NCBI RefSeq assembly: GCF_016618195.1 | Contig: NZ_CP067099.1 | Coordinates: 2,108,001-2,172,000 of the forward strand | Length of the DNA: 64,000 nt | DNA from: Providencia manganoxydans | GTDB taxonomy: Bacteria > Pseudomonadota > Gammaproteobacteria > Enterobacterales > Enterobacteriaceae | Direction: 5' to 3' | Shown: piece after piece, positions 27,252-34,491 of the stretch | Layout: each line of letters starts with the position of its first letter | How positions within the stretch are numbered: the stretch's first letter is position 1 | Position numbers and translations under genes: made by a program | Notes under the pieces: model-generated | Told to the model about the DNA's origin: nothing | The model's input: only the letters and a program-made list of their open reading frames with translations | Database searches by the model: none

Positions 27252-27424
27252 GCAGGACTCCTTAAAAAAAGTAGATATTTAGTGATTTATTTTAAAGGGC
27301 GCTACTTTACTGTGATTTAGTAGTGTTAACCAGTAAGTTTAAATTATTTTTTAAAATAAGGTAGCAACAAAAGGCCTATTGATTAAAAATAGCACAAAAT
27401 GCGCTCGATTACGTCACGAAATGA

Positions 27425-27985
27425 TTATTTAAGTTGGAGGGCTAGCTGATGAATAATGGCAGCGGTTAGTCCCCAAACTAGGTGACCTTGATACCAATAA
27501 AAGAAAATACGGTTAGAACGCCCTGAACGTTTAACATCAATGAATTTATGCTGCTGGAGTGATAAGGCATCAAATAAAGGCACTTCAAAGACACTCGCGA
27601 CTTCGCTTGGATTTGGACGATAGTCAATTCCTGCGGGTAGTAAGCCAACAATGGGAGTAACTTCATAACCGCCAAGGCTTTGTTGAGGTGTTAATTGCCC
27701 GAGTATTTGCACTTTTTCAGGTGGAATAGCGACTTCTTCATAGGCTTCACGCAGTGCTGTTGTCACAAGAGAGCCATCTTCAGGATCACTTGCCCCCCCA
27801 GGGAAAGCAACTTGCCCTGCATGAGAACGTAAAAAAGGTGAACGTTGAGTCAGTAACAACGTAGGTGTTGATTTATTGATAATTGGAAGCAGAACCGCAG
27901 CCGATTTACTCGCCATCCGTTGCGGTTGGCGAGTTATAGGGAGTGTTAACTGAAAGCGATTAATAAATTCACTTAATTCAGTCAT
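27425..27985 (-). CDS. nudL: Nudix hydrolase NudL (CoA pyrophosphatase-like)
   Basis: The protein has 186 residues. The UPF0035/CoA-hydrolase signature LLLTQRSPFLRSHAGQVAFP precedes a Nudix box ending ALREAYEEVAI. The family hydrolyses CoA derivatives to 3',5'-ADP and phosphopantetheine. Its start overlaps the end of pabB by 8 nt, so the two are translationally coupled. Confidence 0.93.
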   Translation of the reverse strand: MTELSEFINRFQLTLPITRQPQRMASKSAAVLLPIINKSTPTLLLTQRSPFLRSHAGQVAFPGGASDPEDGSLVTTALREAYEEVAIPPEKVQILGQLTPQQSLGGYEVTPIVGLLPAGIDYRPNPSEVASVFEVPLFDALSLQQHKFIDVKRSGRSNRIFFYWYQGHLVWGLTAAIIHQLALQLK

Positions 27986-29345
27986 GCGGTGGTAACTCTC
28001 CTAATACAGGTAAGATAAGACTAAGTTTATCAAATGTTTCTTGATATTCTTTATCTGCTTGGCTATCCGCTACAATACCACCGCCTGCCCAGCAAAAGAT
28101 CTGTTTTTTGTCAGTGAGTAGTGTACGAATTGTGATATTAGTATCCATTTTGCCACAAAAACTAATATAACCTATCGCGCCACAATATCCATGACGGCGA
28201 TGAGGTTCTAATTCTTCAATAATTTGCATCGCACGAATTTTAGGTGCACCAGTAATTGACCCTCCAGGGAAGCTCGCCCTTAATAAGTCTGTGGCAGTAT
28301 AAGGTGCAGCCAGTGTAGCGGTAATGGTACTGACTAAATGATGGACGGCGGGAAATGCTTCAACCGCAAATAGTTCAGGGACCTTGACCGTTCCTGGTAC
28401 AGCAACACGACCAATATCATTACGAAGCAAGTCAACAATCATTAAATTCTCAGCGCGATCTTTTGGTGAATTAGCTAATTTGTCTGCTTGTTCTGCATCT
28501 GCTTGAGGATCCTCTAAACGAGGGAGGGTACCTTTTATTGGACGAGTTTGGATCTCGCCATCTTGCAATAGAATAAAACGTTCAGGTGAAATACTGATTA
28601 CTGCGTTTTCAGGCAGCCGTATAAAAGATGAAAATGGTGCTCGGTTGGCTTGATTAAGCAACATGAACGCATCCCATTCATTGCCTTTATATTTGGCTTG
28701 AAAGCGTTGTGCTAAGTTTATCTGATAGCAATCACCACTGCGTAAATAATCATGTATTTGACCAATTTTTTGTTGATATTGCTCTTGAGACATGTTGGCG
28801 TGCCAAGGGCTGGTCAATGTGAATTTTGTTTTGCGTGATGCTTTTTGCGATTTAAGCCAATTTAAACGTTCATTGACATCATCGTAGCTAAATAGCGTTA
28901 CTCGCTGTTCTAAGTGATCAACAATTAATGCCCAGAGGTAAATACCGACTGCCATATCTGGAAACTGTAAGTCAGTCTTCGCTATTTGAGGAAGTTTTTC
29001 TATACGACGTCCTAAATCATAGCTCCAAATACCTAGTGCACCTCCAGTAAAGGGGAGTGCGCTATCACAACAATGTTCAGGAGTGAAACGTTCAATCGAT
29101 TCTTGTAATAAGGTGAAAGGGTCATCTTCAGAAACATTAACGAATTGCTGATGAGTAATCGTAGTTTTGTCACCGTTTGTTATCAGGGTTGCGATAGGAT
29201 CAGCAACAATAATGTCATATCGGTTATGAGAATGCTCTGAATTACCTGAATGAAGTAACATTGCCCATGGTTGATGAGCTAATGGTGTAAAATAATCAGT
29301 TGCCGCGTGAATATGATAAGGGAGTTGTATTTTATTGATAACCAT
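27978..29345 (-). CDS. pabB: Aminodeoxychorismate synthase component I
   Basis: The protein has 455 residues of the chorismate-binding family: N-terminal region with YDIIVADPIATLIT, then the catalytic core with SFIRLPENAVISISPERF, RPIKGTLPR, DLLRNDIGRV and SFPGGSITGAPK. With PabA it makes 4-amino-4-deoxychorismate for folate synthesis. The TGAPK form lies within the usual PabB/TrpE active-site block. Confidence 0.95.
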   Translation of the reverse strand: MVINKIQLPYHIHAATDYFTPLAHQPWAMLLHSGNSEHSHNRYDIIVADPIATLITNGDKTTITHQQFVNVSEDDPFTLLQESIERFTPEHCCDSALPFTGGALGIWSYDLGRRIEKLPQIAKTDLQFPDMAVGIYLWALIVDHLEQRVTLFSYDDVNERLNWLKSQKASRKTKFTLTSPWHANMSQEQYQQKIGQIHDYLRSGDCYQINLAQRFQAKYKGNEWDAFMLLNQANRAPFSSFIRLPENAVISISPERFILLQDGEIQTRPIKGTLPRLEDPQADAEQADKLANSPKDRAENLMIVDLLRNDIGRVAVPGTVKVPELFAVEAFPAVHHLVSTITATLAAPYTATDLLRASFPGGSITGAPKIRAMQIIEELEPHRRHGYCGAIGYISFCGKMDTNITIRTLLTDKKQIFCWAGGGIVADSQADKEYQETFDKLSLILPVLGELPPHD

Positions 29346-29406
29346 TTGGATACGCTAAACTAAAAATCGATATAATCGACATATAAGGACTGTCGCTCAG
29401 ATTAGC

Positions 29407-29532
29407 ATATACTCATCATACTGCAAGTTGCAGCATTTTGATTACGCTTACTTGCGCCAGCCATATCCTCTTCGATGCGCTTAACGACCCGTTCGCTTGT
29501 CGCCTAGCTGTCTCCCGAATTATTTAGAATAT
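29407..29532 (-). repeat. Dispersed palindromic repeat (29.4 kb)
   Basis: Read on the minus strand it starts near ATTCTAAATAATTCGGG, continues AGCTAGGCGACAAGCGAACG and ends ATGCTGCAACTTGCAGTATG. It is very close to the copy at 29.94 kb, in opposite orientation, on the other side of yoaH. Confidence 0.85.
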
Positions 29533-29599
29533 ATATTCTTATCTTAAGAAGCCAATAGCTGTTAAAATTGCGCTAAATTTTATTGTAAAGGATTTAACG

Positions 29600-29782
29600 A
29601 TGTTTTCAGGTATGCCAGCACTTAATCACCAAGAGCAACAGGAAGCGGTTGAGCGCATCCATCAACTTATTGCCGATGGCATGAGTAGTGGGGAAGCTAT
29701 TGCCCTTGTCGCGCAAGAAATTCGTGAAAAGCACAAAGACAAAGAACAGATCCACGCACGTTTTGAAGAAGATGACGATTAG
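29600..29782 (+). CDS. yoaH: YoaH family (UPF0181) small protein
   Basis: The protein has 60 residues matching E. coli Yoa[15 protein letters not shown], then [17 protein letters not shown] and an acidic tail. AAGGA at 29587-29591 supports the start. Divergent from pabB as in E. coli. Function unknown. It is bracketed by two inverted copies of the palindromic repeat. Confidence 0.92.
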   Translation: MFSGMPALNHQEQQEAVERIHQLIADGMSSGEAIALVAQEIREKHKDKEQIHARFEEDDD

Positions 29783-29940
29783 TATAGCTAAAACAATCTA
29801 TTAACATTTCCGCTAAAATCTGATACATATTAGTTAAGTCAAATCATTTTGGCAGTTTATAAATATTCGTCTATTTTAGATAGTGTAGATAAATAGCGTA
29901 TAAAATTTACCATGGTGATTATTCTAATTTGCCACCCACA

Positions 29941-30065
29941 ATACTCTAAATAATTCGAGAGACAGCTAGGCGACAAGCGAACGCGTTGCTAGAAGTATAA
30001 AAAATACGGTGACTGGTGCGAGTGAGTAAGTCAACAATGCTGCAACTTAAACTATGGAGAGTATA
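29941..30065 (+). repeat. Dispersed palindromic repeat (29.9 kb)
   Basis: This is one of the most complete copies, about 125 bp. It begins ATACTCTAAATAATTCGAG and CAGCTAGGCGACAAGCGAAC, and ends ATGCTGCAACTTAAACTATG then GAGAGTATAT. It lies in the leader of the yebF homologue, ending 26 bp before its ATG. Confidence 0.88.
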
Positions 30066-30091
30066 TTTTGATAGGGATCAGAGGAAGCATT

Positions 30092-30457
30092 ATGAAAGCA
30101 GGAAAAAAAATAAGTTGTGTTGTAGGTAGCTGTGTACTGTTATTCAGTTCTGTTGCATTTAGTGCAAATCAAGAAGAAGGTAAAGCAGCCCCTTTTATTA
30201 GTTGCGATAAGTTGTCTGAGCCACAAATAGCGGCACAAGTTAAAAATGATTTTATGCACAATCGTTTACCTCGTTGGACTGATGAAAAAGCCTTGGTAGG
30301 TAAAAAAGCAGTGGCATGGGTGAATAGCCAAGATGTGACTAAGACAGCAACTGGTTATGAAGTTCCATTGACAGTCAGGGGTGCAAAAAAGGATCTACAG
30401 TATAATGTGGTGGTTGACTGTGAAAAGTCGACAATTACATATAATCCACTGAAATAA
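30092..30457 (+). CDS. yebF: YebF-family secreted protein
   Basis: The protein has 121 residues from the ATG at 30092, preceded by GGAAG. Sec signal (SCVVGSCVLLFSSVAFSA-N). The mature part matches YebF: SCDKLSEPQIAAQVKNDFMHNR...RWTDEK, VAWVNSQDV and VPLTVRGAKKDLQYNVVVDC. Two Cys residues should form the conserved disulfide. YebF of E. coli reaches the medium and shares its fold with the colicin M immunity protein. An upstream in-frame start at 30068 overlaps the repeat and is less likely. Confidence 0.88.
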   Translation: MKAGKKISCVVGSCVLLFSSVAFSANQEEGKAAPFISCDKLSEPQIAAQVKNDFMHNRLPRWTDEKALVGKKAVAWVNSQDVTKTATGYEVPLTVRGAKKDLQYNVVVDCEKSTITYNPLK

Positions 30458-30472
30458 TCTGAATCTGTTAAG

Positions 30473-30500
30473 CCAAAGGAGAAGTTAGCTTCTCCTTTGG
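30473..30500. terminator. Hairpin between yebF and holE
   Basis: A perfect 12-bp stem (30473-30484 with 30489-30500) with a TTAG loop separates the convergent genes. No T tract. Confidence 0.65.
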
Positions 30501-30508
30501 GAGATCGA

Positions 30509-30739
30509 TTAACGATTCCTTGGTTCATAAGGAAGTCGCGCAAAGTTTTGAGAGAGTTGGCGGTAATATACGAGTCGCTCTCTGAAATATTCTCTAAGAT
30601 TTTCAGGTTGTTCCCGTTCGACTACCTCTGCTATGACTGCAATATTATAGCGTTCTTTAAAAGCCACACCTGAAGCTTGCAAGTCGACATTGACTTTATC
30701 CATTTGATCTTTTGGTAACAGTGCGAGGTTATAGTTCAT
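30509..30739 (-). CDS. holE: DNA polymerase III theta subunit
   Basis: The protein has 76 residues from the ATG at 30739, the same length as E. coli HolE; the longer frame has 16 extra codons without an RBS. Conserved stretches are [20 protein letters not shown] and [17 protein letters not shown]. Theta binds the epsilon proofreading subunit in the polymerase III core. Synteny with the copCD-yebY block matches E. coli. Confidence 0.95.
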   Translation of the reverse strand: MNYNLALLPKDQMDKVNVDLQASGVAFKERYNIAVIAEVVEREQPENLREYFRERLVYYRQLSQNFARLPYEPRNR

Positions 30740-31085
30740 CTTACTTCTCAAATTCTTTACAGGTATTTTGGTATAGTAGCATATCACTATGCATGAGCGA
30801 TAATCTATGCCCTAACGTTAGTATCGAATAAGTAAAAATAAATAAAAAATAAACGGCTTTAATTTACAATATAGCAATTTAATATTAAGAGAATAAATGT
30901 TATTTACTTTTTCATGAAATGAAAAAATTCCAGTAAAGATAATGAGATTGATTATTATTAGTTTTAATAAAAGTTATTAATTATCAGTAAATTGGGTTTT
31001 TTTGTTTTATTATTGTTTTAGGGTTTTAATTATTTATTTAATATGCATAATAATGGACATTACTCTTGATGACTAAGGAAAGAAT
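30740..31085. other. AT-rich ftnA promoter region
   Basis: About 350 bp with no gene. It contains a 15/19 Fur-like box (listed separately) and several AT-rich half-sites nearby. Confidence 0.5.
30938..30956 (+). promoter_or_regulatory. Fur-like box upstream of ftnA
   Basis: Fifteen of 19 positions match the Fur consensus, including GATAATGA at the left. It lies 130 bp before the ftnA start. In E. coli, Fur bound upstream of ftnA activates it by countering H-NS, so the position is meaningful. Confidence 0.6.
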
Positions 31086-31589
31086 ATGCTAACAACTGAC
31101 ATGATCAATAAATTAAATGAGCAGTTAAACCTTGAGTTTTATTCTGCGAATTTATATTTACAAATGAGTGCTTGGTGTAGTGATAAAGGTTACGAAGGTG
31201 CTGCGGCTTTTTTAAAAGCACATTCACAGGAAGAAATGGAGCACATGCAACGTTTGTTTGATTATCTTAGTGATACTGGGGCACTGCCAATACTGGGCCA
31301 AATTGCAGCACCACCAGTAGCATTTAATTCAATCGCTGAAGTCTTCACCTTAACTTATAAACACGAACAAGAAATTACTGCGGAAATTAATAAATTAGCG
31401 CATTTAGCAATGACAACGCAGGATTATTCAACATTTAACTTCTTACAATGGTATGTTGCTGAGCAACACGAAGAAGAAAAATTATTCAAATCCATCCTAG
31501 ATAAATTAGATATGGTAGGTGAGAGTGGTAAAGCGCTATTCCTATTGGATAAAGACTTAAAAAGTATGTCTGCGGTAACTCACGTTTAA
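31086..31589 (+). CDS. ftnA: Non-haem ferritin FtnA
   Basis: The protein has 167 residues of the bacterial ferritin family. Ferroxidase ligands are in [17 protein letters not shown] (Glu17), [12 protein letters not shown] (Glu50, His53), the Glu residues of [12 protein letters not shown] (about 94-98) and [11 protein letters not shown] (about 125-130). It forms the 24-subunit iron store. AAGGAA at 31076-31081 is the ribosome site. Confidence 0.96.
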   Translation: MLTTDMINKLNEQLNLEFYSANLYLQMSAWCSDKGYEGAAAFLKAHSQEEMEHMQRLFDYLSDTGALPILGQIAAPPVAFNSIAEVFTLTYKHEQEITAEINKLAHLAMTTQDYSTFNFLQWYVAEQHEEEKLFKSILDKLDMVGESGKALFLLDKDLKSMSAVTHV

Positions 31590-31914
31590 TATAAAATATT
31601 CATCTTCCTCCCAGCTTAAAATTGCAGCACCTTTCATAAGTTATAGTGACTATGTTCATTCGAACTAGTCACTTAATTTATGATGTATCGGGCATCTCTT
31701 CTACTTAGTACTGAGTTTTCCTCTGTATTATATAAGGCATAGATCCATACATAGCTGGTGTCGTTGTTAAGATTTATGTGATCCTTTCTTTGCGTTTTGT
31801 GTCTTTAGTCACACCTTAAGTAGCTAAATCGATTTTTTGTAGCAGATAAATGAGATTTATTTCGTATAATAGTTGGCAATAAATCTAAATTCACCTGCAA
31901 ATTAAGGGGTTACT
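31590..31914. other. Spacer with a heavily decayed repeat
   Basis: Bases 31608-31680 resemble a degenerate copy of the dispersed repeat (CAGCTTAAAATTGCAGCACC near the start). The rest holds no gene. The region must contain the copC promoter. Confidence 0.35.
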
Positions 31915-32301
31915 ATGCCAATCCACCAAATTAAATCATCTTGGCGCAAGCTCAGTGCTGTGGCTGTTCTATTTTTAGGCATGTCATTTCAACAAGCTTT
32001 TGCTCATGCACATCTTAAAGATCAGCTCCCTGCTGAAGGTGCAGCAGTAGAGCAAACTCCAGAGTCCATCACTTTAAATTTTTCTGAAGGTATCGAAGTT
32101 AACTTTGCAAAAGTCAAGGTAACAGGGCCAAATGATAACGTAGTTAAAACAGGTAAGCCTGAATTAGACCCAAATAACGATACAAAGGTCATTGTGCCAA
32201 TTGAAAGTAAATTAGCCGCGGGTAAATACGATGTTAATTGGAGTGTTGTTTCTGTAGATGGCCATAAGACTAAGGGCGAATACAGTTTCACTGTGAAATA
32301 A
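31915..32301 (+). CDS. copC: CopC-like copper-binding periplasmic protein (YobA)
   Basis: The protein has 128 residues with a Sec signal ending QQAFA-H. The mature N-terminus starts with the copper-ligand His (HAHLKDQLPAEGA), and the beta-sandwich ends with SVDGHKTKGEYSFTV, whose His completes the Cu(II) site. It delivers or buffers copper in the periplasm. It is followed 2 bp later by copD, so the two form an operon. Confidence 0.93.
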   Translation: MPIHQIKSSWRKLSAVAVLFLGMSFQQAFAHAHLKDQLPAEGAAVEQTPESITLNFSEGIEVNFAKVKVTGPNDNVVKTGKPELDPNNDTKVIVPIESKLAAGKYDVNWSVVSVDGHKTKGEYSFTVK

Positions 32302-32303
32302 TT

Positions 32304-33200
32304 ATGTCTTTAGAGGCATTTTACGTCGTTATACGTTTTTCTCATTTTATTGCCGCGATGTTGATGTGTGGAATGTCAATATTTGCGGTGATCTTGAGCT
32401 CTGGCGCATTTAGCCAAGTTCTTCAGCGGATTTTAAATCGCGGTATTGTATTCAGTGCTGTGATTACTGCGGTAACCGCATTTTTTTGGATGTCAGCGCA
32501 AGCAGGGCTGATGGGAGACGGCTGGCAAGATGCAGTCGATCTTGAAACTTGGCTCAACGTATTACAAACGTCGTTTGGTCAAATTTGGCGTTGGGAATTA
32601 ATTTTCTCTATTATCACACTTGGGGTGATTTTTATTTCTCGCCAAGAAATTAGACTATATTCATTGTTAATACTTTCTATTGGGCTATTGGGGTTACACG
32701 CATTGATTGGTCATGCTGCTATGCATGATGGGGTAATCGGTAATTTACATCGCTTAAATCAATTTATTCATCTTATTAGCTCAGCCTATTGGTTTGGTGG
32801 GTTATGGCCTTTCTTGATTTGTATTCAATTTTTACGAGATAAAAAAGAATTGGCGGCGGGCTTAGATAAACAAATATTTGCGAGTTTAATCCGTTTCTCT
32901 CGCGTAGGGCATATTGCAGTAGCAATGGTTTTAATCACAGGGGTGATTAGTGCGATGACATTACTACCACAATGGCCATTTGCCTATAATAACTCCGAAT
33001 ATCAATCATGGCTGTGGTTAAAAATTGTATTAGTTATTGGTATGGTGATATTGGCATTGGTTAATCGCTATGTATTAGTGCCTAAGATCCAGCAAAAAGG
33101 GCGGTTACAGTATTTGATTATTAATAGCTGGATTGAATTATTGTTAGGCAGCATGGCAATACTCGCCGTTGCTGTTTTTGCAACCTATCAGCCCATTTAA
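32304..33200 (+). CDS. copD: CopD-like copper resistance/import membrane protein (YebZ)
   Basis: The protein has 298 residues with about eight membrane segments. Family features include IRFSHFIAAMLMCGM near the N-terminus, LLGLHALIGHAAM and LNQFIHLISSAYWFGGLWPF. Partner of CopC in periplasmic copper handling; the E. coli homologue YebZ lies in the same gene order. Copper direction is not settled from sequence. Confidence 0.93.
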   Translation: MSLEAFYVVIRFSHFIAAMLMCGMSIFAVILSSGAFSQVLQRILNRGIVFSAVITAVTAFFWMSAQAGLMGDGWQDAVDLETWLNVLQTSFGQIWRWELIFSIITLGVIFISRQEIRLYSLLILSIGLLGLHALIGHAAMHDGVIGNLHRLNQFIHLISSAYWFGGLWPFLICIQFLRDKKELAAGLDKQIFASLIRFSRVGHIAVAMVLITGVISAMTLLPQWPFAYNNSEYQSWLWLKIVLVIGMVILALVNRYVLVPKIQQKGRLQYLIINSWIELLLGSMAILAVAVFATYQPI

Positions 33201-33221
33201 GATTTTGAACAAGGTATAAGG

Positions 33222-33569
33222 ATGAAACTGAAATTAATTCTGTGCTCTGTGTTATTGGCCAGTTCAGCTTTTAGTGCTGTGGCTGCTCCTTTAGAAACTG
33301 TGAGTAAAAAACAGTTTGGTGATGATTGGCCATTTACTCGAGAAGAAGTCATGCTAGAGTGTCGCAATAATGGTGCTTTAGTTGTGATTAACCCTGCAAC
33401 TTTGATGCAATATCCATTAAACCAAGTTGCGCAGGAACAGATGGAAAGAAAAGAGATCAAAGCGCAGCCAATTGATGTTCTACTTGCGCCAATAGAAACG
33501 CAAAAAACAGTAGAACAGCGGGTATTACCAATTAAATTAGCGGCTGAGAAGCTTTGTGATAAAGCCTAA
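33222..33569 (+). CDS. yebY: YebY family (DUF2511) periplasmic protein
   Basis: The protein has 115 residues with a Sec signal (LLASSAFSAVAA-P). The conserved part includes FGDDWPFTREEVMLECRNNG and a C-terminal LCDKA; two Cys residues could pair. It follows copD by 21 bp as in E. coli. It may assist copper uptake or delivery; this is inferred from the operon. Confidence 0.9.
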   Translation: MKLKLILCSVLLASSAFSAVAAPLETVSKKQFGDDWPFTREEVMLECRNNGALVVINPATLMQYPLNQVAQEQMERKEIKAQPIDVLLAPIETQKTVEQRVLPIKLAAEKLCDKA

Positions 33570-33605
33570 TAGCTATTTTTATATCAATACACTAAATTCA
33601 TAGCT

Positions 33606-33665
33606 CATATACTCACCATACTTCAAATTACAGTGTTTTTGTTAAGGTATGGTGATTATGTCTAA
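33606..33665 (-). repeat. Dispersed palindromic repeat, partial copy
   Basis: ATATACTCACCATACTTCAA followed by ATTACAGTG matches one end of the family. The other end is not recognisable. Confidence 0.45.
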
Positions 33666-33963
33666 ATATATCCCATTCATTTATTCATCCATTCATGCTA
33701 ATCATCGTATTTCCTATACATCTAGCGACTCGTTTACTGACTGATTAGCGACACCTTTTATTATTTCGAAGCTCAGTAAAAATAACGATAAATTATAGTT
33801 TTTTGTATTTTTATATTGATTAAATTTGAAAGGTTATACTTATTGTTGAAATAGAATTTAACTATCAATCAAATAGCTCGATATTCGAAAATTAAGAAAT
33901 AAATTGTGTTAATAATATGTGAAAAAATTGATAATTAGTATGGTAAGAGTACGTTTAGCGAGC
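33666..33963. other. AT-rich spacer before sdsR
   Basis: About 300 bp with no supportable gene. The end carries the sdsR promoter region. Confidence 0.4.
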
Positions 33964-33973
33964 TAGTATTAAA

Positions 33974-34072
33974 TTGTACTTTGTTACGTCTCAATGGCAA
34001 TTTTTAGCGCACGGCTCTGCCAGAGCCATTTCCCAAGGCCCGGTAATCGGAATCTACCAGGCCTCTTTTTTT
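33974..34072 (+). ncRNA. sdsR: Small RNA SdsR (RyeB)
   Basis: The core TTTTAGCGCACGGCTCT and AGAGCCATTTCCC match E. coli SdsR almost exactly. A terminator hairpin follows (34036-34045 with 34055-34064, one mismatch) with a seven-T run. It lies between yebY and yebV as in E. coli. SdsR is a sigma-S-dependent, Hfq/ProQ-bound sRNA that represses porins, mutS and others. The 5' end is estimated from the E. coli length; a CTAGTATTAAA sequence just upstream could be the -10 region. The antisense RNA SraC may exist on the other strand but cannot be shown. Confidence 0.9.
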
Positions 34073-34111
34073 GCCTATTATATGCTGCTGATTACTTAGC
34101 GGCTTCATCAA

Positions 34112-34345
34112 TTAAGCCACTCGCATTATCCAATGATGATTATCTTTGTCATAGCGCTGGCGATATAACAAAACGGGTTTCTCATTGATTAACGCAGGGA
34201 TACTGGTGTTTTCATCCCAGCCATCCAATTGCATGCAGAACTCTGTATCAGAATCGCATGGAATACTGACGGTATCGCTTTTATGATCAGCCATAATTGC
34301 ATCATTGATTTCATAGGAAGATATTTTCAAATTAACTATGCTCAT
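34112..34345 (-). CDS. yebV: YebV family small protein
   Basis: The protein has 77 residues. Matches E. coli YebV in IPCDSDTEFCMQLDGWDENT and LYRQRYDKDNHHWIMR. Function unknown. Its position between sdsR and letB follows E. coli. Plus-strand frames here are shadows. Confidence 0.9.
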   Translation of the reverse strand: MSIVNLKISSYEINDAIMADHKSDTVSIPCDSDTEFCMQLDGWDENTSIPALINEKPVLLYRQRYDKDNHHWIMRVA

Positions 34346-34491
34346 AATGTTACCTCTAATGTAGTTTTGGAGTAGGTATTATCGACTCAACAAAACTAAG
34401 CATAGTATAAATGGAATTCATTTCCAAAAATTTTTTTTCAAGAAAAAAGATAGAAGGTGCAATATTGTTTAAATACGCACCTTTCTAGTGA

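Noticed and set aside
33994..34188. Plus-strand 64-codon open frame between yebY and yebV
   Set aside because: It overlaps the SdsR sRNA and the start of yebV on the other strand, has no ribosome site and no family resemblance.
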